Below are positions 1 to 7,615 of a stretch of 64,000 bases of DNA, in pieces (within the stretch, counting starts at the first letter, position 1; each line of letters begins with the position of its first letter). The position numbers and the translations under genes were made by a program. Under the pieces are notes generated by a model, which saw only the letters and a list, made by a program, of their open reading frames with translations, was not told the origin of the DNA and searched no databases. The stretch is taken from NCBI GenBank assembly GCA_964609965.1, contig CAZSTS010000010.1, forward strand, positions 7,159 to 71,158, written 5' to 3'. This DNA is from JAHJDR01 sp964609965 (GTDB lineage Bacteria; UBA10199; JADGCS01).

Positions 1-1
1 C

Positions 2-595
2 AATCCTTATGGCCGAAACCGTATTAAATTGAACAGAGATTCTGATTTTTATGATGCACAAGGAATTCTTGAATTGATTTTTTCAAAGGCAAAGATTGAG
101 CCTGTGATCAAACCGTATAAGGATTGGCCGTTTCATCCTGGAAAGGCTGCTGCTTGTTACCTAGGCGATCAAAGGTTTGCTTGTTTTGGTGCTTTGCATC
201 CTACGCTTATGAGTGAGTTAAAAATTCGCGAAAAAGTTTATTATGCAGAAATTGATTTTGATCTCTTTGCTCAAAACCACCATAAAGGTCAGTTTAAATA
301 TCAAACTATCAGCTCTCTGCCTTCAGTTTACAGGGATCTTTCCTTAGTTGTTTCCAAAAGTCTTTCGTTTGAAGATATTGTCAAAGTTATCGAAGAAGAA
401 AAGCCAGGCTTTCTTCATCATTATGAACTTTTTGACCTCTTTGAGGGTGGCAACCTAGGAGAAGATCAGAAATCAATAACATTTTCAATGGTTTACGAAG
501 CTAAGTCTCAGAGTCTCACCGATGAAGAGGTTAATTCTGAGCATTTTGCCTTGGTTGAGAAGTTAAAGAGCAAATTAGGCGCTCAATTAAGGTAA
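2..595 (+). CDS. pheT: Phenylalanyl-tRNA synthetase beta subunit, C-terminal part
   Basis: The reading frame is open from the window edge, so the gene begins upstream and about 198 C-terminal residues are visible. The last third (from about the LPSVYRDLSLVV segment) is the FDX-ACB anticodon-binding domain that ends bacterial PheT; the part before it belongs to the B5/catalytic-like core, including GALHP. PheT pairs with PheS in an alpha2-beta2 enzyme that charges tRNA-Phe in the cytoplasm. The next genes, ihfA and a merR gene, give the classical pheST-ihfA-merR order of proteobacteria, which supports the call. Confidence is high; only the N-terminal part is unseen. Confidence 0.93.
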   Translation, partial: NPYGRNRIKLNRDSDFYDAQGILELIFSKAKIEPVIKPYKDWPFHPGKAAACYLGDQRFACFGALHPTLMSELKIREKVYYAEIDFDLFAQNHHKGQFKYQTISSLPSVYRDLSLVVSKSLSFEDIVKVIEEEKPGFLHHYELFDLFEGGNLGEDQKSITFSMVYEAKSQSLTDEEVNSEHFALVEKLKSKLGAQLR

Positions 596-730
596 AATAA
601 TTCCTTATAATCACTAACATTTTACCTTGTCAGCAAACTCAAGATTCGCTAAGATCCAAAATCACTGATAGCTGCAATGAATTTTACACAATAGTTAAAG
701 TAATAGATTTAGTTATATAATTAAATACAA

Positions 731-778
731 CCCGGCTAAGCCCTTCGACTCATTGAGTTCGCTCAGGACTGCGCCGTG
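731..778. repeat. GC-rich dispersed repeat between pheT and ihfA
   Basis: A GC-rich block stands out in an AT-rich 197-base spacer. It carries the short inverted pair ACTCA/TGAGT with further pairing around it. Similar CCTTCG-type blocks occur near 10114 in this window. It ends just before the strong ihfA ribosome binding site AAAGGAGG. It is probably a copy of a dispersed palindromic element. Confidence 0.5.
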
Positions 779-792
779 GTAAAGGAGGAAAA

Positions 793-1131
793 ATGATGGA
801 AGATGGAATGACTAGTGCTGCAGAAGCTACTGAAAACAATGATGGCAAGACATTAACAAAAGCTGAGCTTATTGAGTCTATTTACGAAAAAGTTGGTTTT
901 TCTAAAAAAGAAGCTTCAGATATTGTTGAGCTTGTTTTTGAAACATTGAAAACAACTTTAGAAAAAGGCGAAAAGGTAAAAATCTCTGGTTTTGGAAATT
1001 TTGTTGTTCGTGAAAAGCGCCCACGTATTGGTCGTAACCCACAAACAGGCGAAGAGATCGAAATCTCTGCACGACGTGTTCTCACTTTTAAACCTTCTCA
1101 AGTTCTTAAAACATCTTTGAATAAGGGTTAA
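793..1131 (+). CDS. ihfA: Integration host factor alpha subunit
   Basis: A 112-residue HU/IHF-family protein. After an acidic N-terminal tail of about 20 residues unusual for IHF come the two helices of the dimer (LTKAELIESIYEKVGFSKKEA) and the DNA-bending beta arm with GRNPQTG at about 80-86, followed by the RRVLTFKPS end. IHF bends DNA sequence-specifically in replication, recombination and transcription. Position right after pheT is diagnostic for the alpha subunit. A strong AAAGGAGG site precedes the start; the second ATG, three bases on, is an equally possible start. The acidic tail is the only odd feature. Confidence 0.93.
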   Translation: MMEDGMTSAAEATENNDGKTLTKAELIESIYEKVGFSKKEASDIVELVFETLKTTLEKGEKVKISGFGNFVVREKRPRIGRNPQTGEEIEISARRVLTFKPSQVLKTSLNKG

Positions 1132-1153
1132 TTGTTATTTGTTTTAGATTATA

Positions 1154-1183
1154 TGTAGGGGCAGCGTTCGCGTTGCCCCTACA
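1154..1183. repeat. TGTAGGGGC palindrome, copy 1
   Basis: Inverted repeat with 13-base arms (TGTAGGGGCA...TGCCCCTACA) and one G-T position, directly after ihfA. The same outer words recur at 47938 and 49263 and, in part, inside nadC, so this is a dispersed family. Without a following T-run it is not a typical terminator. Confidence 0.8.
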
Positions 1184-1210
1184 AGAACATCCAAAACCGA
1201 GATACGCTTT

Positions 1211-1609
1211 ATGGAAGAATTTAACATCCCCGATAAACTCTATTTTCGTATTGGTGAGGTAGCAAAACTGATAGGCGTTGAGCCTTATGTCTTAAGATAT
1301 TGGGAGACAGAGTTTCCTGATATTGCTCCAACCAAGTCACGATCAAAGCAACGCCTTTACAAAAGACAAGATGTCGAGATGATCTACAAGATCAGAGAAC
1401 TTCTTTATAAACAAAACTACACAATCAAAGGCGCCAAAAGAAAAATCAAAGAAAAGGTCGCAGTTCATACTCCACAAAAAATAGAACACAAAAAAGCTTC
1501 TGATAAACCTGTTCAATTAGAATTCGAAGCAAGCAAAGAGACAACAAAGTATTCTACAAATGTTGTCAAAGATGTCGTTGATGAAATGGACACGTATCTG
1601 AAGGGGTAG
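1211..1609 (+). CDS. MerR-family transcriptional regulator
   Basis: 132 residues. Residues about 10-80 form a MerR winged helix-turn-helix (FRIGEVAKLIGVEPYVLRYW, then RLYKRQDVEMIYKIRELL). The C-terminal 50 residues are lysine-rich and carry no recognisable effector-binding domain or metal-binding cysteines. MerR genes of this size right after ihfA are common in deltaproteobacteria; their target is not known to me. It is probably co-transcribed with pheT-ihfA, although copy 1 of the palindrome lies in the spacer. Confidence 0.85.
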   Translation: MEEFNIPDKLYFRIGEVAKLIGVEPYVLRYWETEFPDIAPTKSRSKQRLYKRQDVEMIYKIRELLYKQNYTIKGAKRKIKEKVAVHTPQKIEHKKASDKPVQLEFEASKETTKYSTNVVKDVVDEMDTYLKG

Positions 1610-1632
1610 AGAGCTTATCCAAAAAAATAAGA

Positions 1633-1842
1633 TTATGCCCATTTCAAATTGAGCTTTTTCTTAGATTGAGCACATTCCTTTAAATAAAGATTAATTAAGT
1701 TTTGATAAGGGATTCCCATTTCTGTGGAGAGTTTTTTGAAATAGAGAATAGTATTTTTTTCGATTCTAATTGTTATTTGTTGCTTGAGCTGTTTTGAGTA
1801 GGGATTTTTTGATGCTTTCGAAAAATCGTATTCTTTTCTCAT
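1633..1842 (-). CDS. Orphan BrnA/CopG-type antitoxin-like protein
   Basis: 69 residues, basic. The segment QITIRIEKNTILYFKKLSTEMGIPYQ followed by NLINLYLKEC resembles the ribbon-helix-helix part of BrnA/CopG-family antitoxins: a beta strand that binds DNA and two helices. Such genes normally follow a toxin gene of about 90 codons on the same strand. Here the upstream 200 bases (1843-2053) hold no reading frame of that kind, only the left hairpins of the neighbouring transposase unit, so the antitoxin stands alone. The family assignment is moderate; the absence of a partner is seen directly. Confidence 0.65.
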   Translation of the reverse strand: MRKEYDFSKASKNPYSKQLKQQITIRIEKNTILYFKKLSTEMGIPYQNLINLYLKECAQSKKKLNLKWA

Positions 1843-1888
1843 GTTATAATTATGCTATAATTATATTATAAGTACAATAAAAATCTTT

Positions 1889-1933
1889 CCGGGGATTAAA
1901 ATCCCCGGCTTTATTCTGTAGTCCCTGTGGGAC
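1889..1933. repeat. Left hairpin pair of the IS200/REP-like unit
   Basis: Two hairpins: 1889-1908 is a perfect 8-base stem CCGGGGAT with loop TAAA, and 1921-1933 is GTCCC-TGT-GGGAC. The same two types appear in mirror order on the other side of the transposase gene (2503-2517 and 2529-2548). Confidence 0.85.
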
Positions 1934-2053
1934 ATGATTGTTCAATATTTTTGACAACTTTCATATTAAGTAAAAAGCATCTATTTAACCTCATAAAAAT
2001 ACTTATATTCTTTTTTCTATAGTTTGGCATATTACTTGAACGACTAATTAGGT

Positions 2054-2497
2054 ATGAATTTAACTAATCTAATATACCATATTGTATTTTGTCCAAAAGG
2101 AAGACAGCCGGTGTTAACAAATATTTTTCGTCAATCGCTATTCGAATACATGGGAGGGATAGTAAGAAGAAAATCAGGAATATTAATAAAAGCAGGTGGA
2201 GTTGAAGATCATATTCATTTATTAGCAAGATTTCAGGCTAAGATATCTGTTTCAGAAATGTTAAAGCAAATAAAAGGTAGTACATCTCACTGGATTAATA
2301 AAAATAAATTTCTTCCTTTTAAATTTTCTTGGCAAGATGGTTTTAGCGCTTATACTATTAGCGAAAAGGATGTAAAGACGTTAATACATTATCTTACAAA
2401 CCAAGAGAGACATCATAGAAGCATCTCTTTTTTTGATGAACTAAAAGAACTTTCAAAAGTACAAGGAATTTTGATTGATGATTTTGTTTGGAGCTAG
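2054..2497 (+). CDS. IS200/REP-associated tyrosine transposase (Y1 family)
   Basis: 147 residues with the Y1 transposase signature: the HUH pair His53/His55 in VEDHIHLL and the likely nucleophile Tyr113 in IHYLTNQERHH. Such enzymes cut and rejoin single-stranded DNA at hairpins beside the gene. Both flanks carry matching hairpins, with CCGG-type outermost and GTCC-type innermost, which is the arrangement expected of an IS200-like element or a REP-associated (RAYT) gene. The gene is intact. No TnpB accompanies it. Whether the unit still moves cannot be told from one copy. Confidence 0.9.
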   Translation: MNLTNLIYHIVFCPKGRQPVLTNIFRQSLFEYMGGIVRRKSGILIKAGGVEDHIHLLARFQAKISVSEMLKQIKGSTSHWINKNKFLPFKFSWQDGFSAYTISEKDVKTLIHYLTNQERHHRSISFFDELKELSKVQGILIDDFVWS

Positions 2498-2502
2498 CGC
2501 CA

Positions 2503-2548
2503 TGTCCTAACAGGACAACAGACTAAAGCCGGAGACTTTAGTCTCCGG
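2503..2548. repeat. Right hairpin pair of the IS200/REP-like unit
   Basis: 2503-2517 is TGTCCT-AAC-AGGACA (6-base stem); 2529-2548 is CCGGAGAC-TTTA-GTCTCCGG (8-base stem). A competing pairing exists: GACTAAA at 2521-2527 matches TTTAGTC at 2537-2543. The outer hairpin ends 12 bases before the dusB stop codon. Confidence 0.85.
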
Positions 2549-2560
2549 GAGGATTAGTTT

Positions 2561-3514
2561 TTACCTAAAAAAACTTTCCAAACAATCTCTAATCTTTTCA
2601 AAATCCTCCATTCTCACAACAGCATTTCGAAGTTTTGAACCATCGCGCATGCCTTTGGTGTAGGCGCAGATGAATTTGCGCATGATCTTAAGGCCTTTCT
2701 TTTGCCCAAAATGTTCAAAAGAATACGCGTAGTGACGGAAAATCATGTCTTTGATTTCGGAAAGAGCAGGGGGATTCTCATTCTTATCGACGAAGTTTTT
2801 AAAGATCCAAGGGTTTTGAAAGGCGGCTCTGCCAGTCATGACAGCATCACAACCTGTTTCTTGCATCATCCTATAGGCATCACTGGCATTCTTGACGTCG
2901 CCATTGCCAATCACAGGTAGTAGAACTTCTTCTTTAATTTGTCTGATCAAATCCCAATTTGATTTACCAGAATACCCTTGTGCGCGTGTACGAGCGTGGA
3001 TTGTGATGGCATCAACACCTTCATTTTCAGCAAGTTTTGCAATTTGGAGGGCATTAAGGCTTTTTTCGTCCCACCCAGCGCGCATTTTAATTGTGAAAGG
3101 AATCTCAAGGCTTCTTCGCATTTTTTTAAGAATATCGATGAGCTTTTTCTCATCATTTAAAAGAGCAGAACCACCGCCATCATTTACAATCTTGCGAGCT
3201 GGGCAGCCTAGATTCAAATCAAGAATATCACAGCCCGTGTCTTGAATAATCTTTGCAGATTGAGCCAATACTTCTGCATTATTCCCAAAAACCTGCATGG
3301 CAATGGGTCTTTCTTTAGTCTCAAACTTAAGCATGCCATGGCTTTTTTCATCTCCCATAATAATAGCTTTTGCAGACACCATTTGATTGAAGACAAGTCC
3401 AGCCCCCAGCTCTTTGCAAATAAGCCTAAAGGGTAGGTTGGTAATGCCGCACATTGGCGCCAGAATTAGTTGATGAGGGAGGGTAATATTCTTTATTTTA
3501 AAACAATGAGTCAC
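2561..3514 (-). CDS. dusB: tRNA-dihydrouridine synthase, DusB-like
   Basis: 317 residues, usual length. The FMN barrel begins with LAPMCGITNLPFR; the catalytic cysteine is Cys104 in NLGCPARKIV, followed by GGGSALL and, later, IHARTRAQGYSG, GNGDV and MTGRAAFQNPWIF, all typical of Dus enzymes. It reduces uridines in the tRNA D-loop using NADPH. The DusB subtype is inferred from the GCPARKIV and GRAAFQNPW motifs. No partner gene (fis) is adjacent. The gene is on its own on this strand. Confidence 0.92.
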   Translation of the reverse strand: MTHCFKIKNITLPHQLILAPMCGITNLPFRLICKELGAGLVFNQMVSAKAIIMGDEKSHGMLKFETKERPIAMQVFGNNAEVLAQSAKIIQDTGCDILDLNLGCPARKIVNDGGGSALLNDEKKLIDILKKMRRSLEIPFTIKMRAGWDEKSLNALQIAKLAENEGVDAITIHARTRAQGYSGKSNWDLIRQIKEEVLLPVIGNGDVKNASDAYRMMQETGCDAVMTGRAAFQNPWIFKNFVDKNENPPALSEIKDMIFRHYAYSFEHFGQKKGLKIMRKFICAYTKGMRDGSKLRNAVVRMEDFEKIRDCLESFFR

Positions 3515-3565
3515 GTAAAGAGATCAATAGAAGTTTTTGTATGAGGAATCAATGTCCAGTTGAAT

Positions 3566-4726
3566 TTAAAGGAAAAGATAAACGCTTTCTTCTTCTATGT
3601 GGGTTTTTGTGTTTTCTTCTACTTCAGCAAGTTTTTGTTGAATAATCGAAATCATATTCATGCTCAAGCGTGTGGCTAAGATGGGATCTTCATTTTTTAA
3701 AATGTTAAGAAGGTCTGAAGGGAGTACGGCAATTTGTGTTTCTTCTAATGCAAAAAGGTCTATGTTTTTACTTTCTACGTTTTTTAGCTCAACAAAGGTA
3801 TCGCCTTCTTTGAAAATATCAAACCAGTGATGTCCAAAATTACTATCAATTCCTTCACCCAGTACCCCATACACGATAACCCCAAATGTATTATTTGAGT
3901 TTTTTGGAAGACTGATTTTTTGCCCTGCTGAAATTGTTACTTTTTTAGAGTGCCCAAGAATAGTTTTTATTTCGTGATCACTGCGCCCATCAAAGAGGCC
4001 TGGTTGGCTATTTGATAGTCTGGTATATGTATCAGAGAAAATTGCCCAAAATGTTCCTACATCATAAGGCATAACATTACATTCAGTTTCAAAATCTTTA
4101 TATATTTCACTTATGATACTCTTAGTTGATCCTAAGTCATCTAATTCATAACTTAAGCTTAAAGCAAAGGGAGACATGACTTGGAGGAGGTGCTTATAAT
4201 CACGAATACAGAGAATAAGCGGAATATCTTTTCTTTTATCTTTAATATTATTGGTTGGTTTGTGTTGTCTGTAGCCGAGGCGTTGGAAATGTTTGAGCAT
4301 TGAAGGATCAGAAAGAATGCAATTAGCGGCTATGTTATTTTGTAAATTTAATTGATGGCAGCTACTGAGTAAGAGTGATGCCATGGTTTGACCACGCATT
4401 TTTGGATCTAAGACAAACATATCCGAGATCGAGATTTTACCTGGTCCCAATTGCCCCTCTAGCTTAGTAATTTGATGGTGTTTGGTTAAATGGTCTGGCA
4501 AGGGAACGTTCTGATTGTCTATGATTCTAATTGTCCCAACAACCTTATTGTCTTTTTCAGCATATAAAATATGACCAAACTGATCCAGGCCATCATAAAT
4601 CCAGCCATTTTCATGATCAATAATGCAGTGGTCATGAAGTGTCTCTGGATTACAAACGTAATACCTAAAGCGATACACTCGCTTTTTATCTTCATTAGTT
4701 TTAGCTAGGCGAATTGCTACAACCAT
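3566..4726 (-). CDS. Acyltransferase (GNAT/LuxI-like) fused to a cyclic-nucleotide-binding-like domain
   Basis: 386 residues from ATG 4726; an upstream GTG (4792) is in frame but its 22 residues look like untranslated leader. Residues about 1-190 resemble the LuxI/FeeM-like N-acyltransferase fold (RFRYYVCNPE, LYAEKDNKVVGTIRI, KISISDMFVLDPKMRGQTMASLLL, then HFQRLGYRQH). Residues about 250-370 look like a cNMP/CAP beta-barrel (ISAGQKISLPKNSNNTFGVIVYGVLGEG, then FKEGDTFVEL) but the arginine that contacts cyclic-nucleotide phosphate is not visible in the expected place. Mycobacterial cAMP-regulated protein acetyltransferases have the reverse domain order. Substrate and ligand are unknown. Confidence 0.7.
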   Translation of the reverse strand: MVVAIRLAKTNEDKKRVYRFRYYVCNPETLHDHCIIDHENGWIYDGLDQFGHILYAEKDNKVVGTIRIIDNQNVPLPDHLTKHHQITKLEGQLGPGKISISDMFVLDPKMRGQTMASLLLSSCHQLNLQNNIAANCILSDPSMLKHFQRLGYRQHKPTNNIKDKRKDIPLILCIRDYKHLLQVMSPFALSLSYELDDLGSTKSIISEIYKDFETECNVMPYDVGTFWAIFSDTYTRLSNSQPGLFDGRSDHEIKTILGHSKKVTISAGQKISLPKNSNNTFGVIVYGVLGEGIDSNFGHHWFDIFKEGDTFVELKNVESKNIDLFALEETQIAVLPSDLLNILKNEDPILATRLSMNMISIIQQKLAEVEENTKTHIEEESVYLFL

Positions 4727-4976
4727 AGAAATAGATTTCTTTCTTGTTAAAAATGTTAACTGTATATCTGAATAACCCCTTATAAGTCCCACTCACCTAT
4801 ACGCAAACGGCATGCCAAAAAAGGGCAATCCTAACCACTTGATTTTAAAGGATTTCATTAGTTGTCACTGTTTGCTACGGCAACTTTTGACGTTCTTTTG
4901 ACGCTGATTCTGGTAATTTTTTCCGAGTGTGGATAATGTATGTAAATGTATAATATGATAGGGTTATTTAGGAATG

Positions 4977-7607
4977 TTAAAGGATGTTCTTTATTACATC
5001 TTTCAAGCCATCAATTGCTGCTACATTTGGACCCCCAGCTTGAGCGATGTCGGCTTTTCCGCCACCACGACCACCTAAAAGCTCGGCAATAGGTTCTAAT
5101 ACTTTGTTAGCAGGGTATTTATCTTTGAGATCATCTGTAACCGAAACAACGACAATAGCTTTATTCCCAGTCTTGTTACTGACAATAGATATACCAGATT
5201 GTATTTTATCGCGCATTGTAGTCGCAATTTGACGGGCATCACTTGGTGAATCGGTTTCGTGTAGGGCAACATTAATACCATTGATGGTTGTAGCATTTGT
5301 TAAAAGGTCTGAAGAGCCGCCGCTCAGAAGTTTTGCTTTGAGTTTTTCGATTTCTTTATCTTGGGTTTTAATTTTAGATTTTAGTTTATCAATTTTTTCG
5401 GGCAATTCATGTGCCACAGCTTTTAAGTTCTCGGCTATGTTTTTAAGTATTTTTGATTCATCCTGAGCGAGATGAATAGAATTTATTCCTGTGACAGCTT
5501 CGATTCGACGAACTCCTGCTGCTATACTTCCCTCAGAGATTATACGGAAGGAACCAATTTGGCTAGTTGTGTCTAAATGTGTGCCTCCGCAGAGTTCGGT
5601 TGATTGATCTCCTATTGAAATTACGCGTACCTGGTCGTCGTATTTGTCGCCAAAAAAAGCCAAAGCACCTTTGTCTATGGCATCGTCATAAGACATGACA
5701 TCTTTTGTTATTGGAAGATTTGCTAGGATCGCTTCATTTACTTGGGATTCGATATTCTGCAATGTTTCGGAATCGATGGCTTCAAAATGAGAGAAATCAA
5801 ATCTCAATTCTTTGTCATTCACGAGCGAGCCAGCTTGTCTCACATGTGTGCCTAATGTTTTTCTTAGAGCTGCATGCATTAAGTGAGTCGCCGAATGATT
5901 GCGCATGATAGAGCCTCTCACATTAACGTCTACACTTAAATGTACAGAATCTCCTTTTTTGATTTTGCCATTCTTGATTGTAGCAGAGTGAACAAAAAGA
6001 TTAGGAACAGGTTTTTCTGTGTTTGTAATTTGCGCTTCAAAATCACCTGAAGTGACAAGTCCTTTATCGCCAGCTTGGCCACCTGATTCAGCGTAAAAAG
6101 GTGTGAGATCACAGATAAACTCAAAATCACCCTTAGTGACGCTTTTAACCTCTTTTCCATCTTGGATCAGAGCACCTATTTTAGCCTTGCTCTGGAGTGA
6201 TTCGTAACCCACAAAAGTCGTGGTATGTTTTTTACAAAGAGACATATAAAGTTCATTAACGCCTGTTTCTCCTGATCCTTTCCATCCAGCACGGGCCATT
6301 TCTTTTTGTTTGGCCATGCATTGGTTGAAACCATCAATATCGATAGACATGTTTTGTTCTGTGGCAATGATTTCGGTAAGGTCTAAAGGAAATCCGAATG
6401 TATCGTATAGTTTGAAGGCAACAGCTCCTGAGAGTACTGATTCGTTGTTTTTATTATGCAAGACAATTTCTTCTGACAAGAGTTTGAGACCCTTTTCTAA
6501 TGTTTCGAAAAAACGTTCTTCTTCGGCTTTGATGATTTTTTCGATAGTTTTCTGATTTGCTTTAATATCAGGATAAGCTTTTCCCATTTCTGAAACTACT
6601 GTGGGGATGAGTTGATAAAAGAAAGGCTTGGTTTGTCCTAATAGCTTTCCATGACGAATAGCTCTGCGTAAAATGCGTCGCAGAACATAGCCGCGTCCTT
6701 CGTTAGAGGGTAAAACGCCGTCGCTTATCAAAAAGACCGAAGCTCGAATATGGTCAGCGAGTACGCGCATGCTAACGCTATCTTCGTTATCTATGTCTGT
6801 GGTGTAAGTTTTTTTAACGATTTTTTCTATAGCCTTGAGTAAAGGGGTAAAAAGATCACAATCATAATTTGATTGTTTTTTTTGGATAACAGCTGTGAGT
6901 CGCTCAAGACCCATCCCTGTGTCGATCGAAGGCTTGGGAAGGGGAGTTGTTTTTCCATCAGCATGTCTTTCAAATTGCATGAAGACTAAGTTCCAAATCT
7001 CTAAATAACGATCACATTCACAGGTTCCAATAGAACAGTCATGGTTATTGAGAGTACACGGGATGTCTTGTTCGAAGATGATTTCGGAACAGGGACCACA
7101 GGGGCCTGTCTCACCCATGGACCAAAAATTGTCTTTTTCGCCCAAGCGAATAATGCGGTCATTTGGAATTCCCACTTGATTATGCCAGATATCAAAGGCC
7201 TCATCATCGGTTTCAAAAACCGTGATCCAGAGTTTCTCTTTGGGTAGTTTGACTGTTTGGGTCAAAAACTCCCATGCATAGGCACAAGCTTCTGATTTGA
7301 AATAGTCTCCAAAACTAAAATTACCAAGCATTTCAAAAAAAGTGTGGTGCCGTGCAGTGCGGCCTACATTTTCTAAATCATTGTGTTTGCCTGAAACCCT
7401 CATGCATTTTTGAGATGATGTTGCACAAGAGTAAGGTCGGCTTTCTTGTCCAGTAAAAGTGTTTTTGAACGGGACCATTCCAGCATTAGTAAAATAAAGT
7501 GTGGGGTCATTAGAAGGGATGAGACTAGAGCTTTTTACAATGGAATGATTTTTTGAAGCAAAATAGTCTAAAAACTTTTTTCTGATTTGGTTTCCTGATA
7601 AAGACAT
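4977..7607 (-). CDS. alaS: Alanyl-tRNA synthetase
   Basis: 876 residues from ATG 7607, which has an AGGAT site; the in-frame codon at 7637 would overlap the upstream gene. Class II catalytic core at the N-terminus (IRKKFLDYFASKNH, PSNDPTLYFTNAGMVPFK), the zinc/editing motifs HSATHLMHAALR and CGGTHLD in the middle, and the C-Ala domain ending GRGGGKADIAQAGG. It attaches alanine to tRNA-Ala and removes mischarged serine or glycine. It starts only 8 bases after the lipoprotein gene stop at 7616, so the two are probably one transcript. Confidence 0.97.
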   Translation of the reverse strand: MSLSGNQIRKKFLDYFASKNHSIVKSSSLIPSNDPTLYFTNAGMVPFKNTFTGQESRPYSCATSSQKCMRVSGKHNDLENVGRTARHHTFFEMLGNFSFGDYFKSEACAYAWEFLTQTVKLPKEKLWITVFETDDEAFDIWHNQVGIPNDRIIRLGEKDNFWSMGETGPCGPCSEIIFEQDIPCTLNNHDCSIGTCECDRYLEIWNLVFMQFERHADGKTTPLPKPSIDTGMGLERLTAVIQKKQSNYDCDLFTPLLKAIEKIVKKTYTTDIDNEDSVSMRVLADHIRASVFLISDGVLPSNEGRGYVLRRILRRAIRHGKLLGQTKPFFYQLIPTVVSEMGKAYPDIKANQKTIEKIIKAEEERFFETLEKGLKLLSEEIVLHNKNNESVLSGAVAFKLYDTFGFPLDLTEIIATEQNMSIDIDGFNQCMAKQKEMARAGWKGSGETGVNELYMSLCKKHTTTFVGYESLQSKAKIGALIQDGKEVKSVTKGDFEFICDLTPFYAESGGQAGDKGLVTSGDFEAQITNTEKPVPNLFVHSATIKNGKIKKGDSVHLSVDVNVRGSIMRNHSATHLMHAALRKTLGTHVRQAGSLVNDKELRFDFSHFEAIDSETLQNIESQVNEAILANLPITKDVMSYDDAIDKGALAFFGDKYDDQVRVISIGDQSTELCGGTHLDTTSQIGSFRIISEGSIAAGVRRIEAVTGINSIHLAQDESKILKNIAENLKAVAHELPEKIDKLKSKIKTQDKEIEKLKAKLLSGGSSDLLTNATTINGINVALHETDSPSDARQIATTMRDKIQSGISIVSNKTGNKAIVVVSVTDDLKDKYPANKVLEPIAELLGGRGGGKADIAQAGGPNVAAIDGLKDVIKNIL

Positions 7608-7615
7608 ATTAAATC

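Larger units (their letters stand above)
1889..2548 (+). mobile_element. IS200/REP-type unit: hairpins, transposase, hairpins
   Basis: The element is bounded by the hairpin pairs at 1889-1933 and 2503-2548 and contains one transposase gene. The CCGG-type hairpins are the outermost landmarks; exact ends cannot be fixed without a second copy. Related single hairpins occur at 51229 and 42618. Confidence 0.75.

Noticed and set aside
4727..4792. Longer N-terminus of the acyltransferase fusion from GTG 4792
   Set aside because: The extra 22 residues look like leader DNA and the site lies right on the GTG; ATG 4726 is preferred, without certainty.
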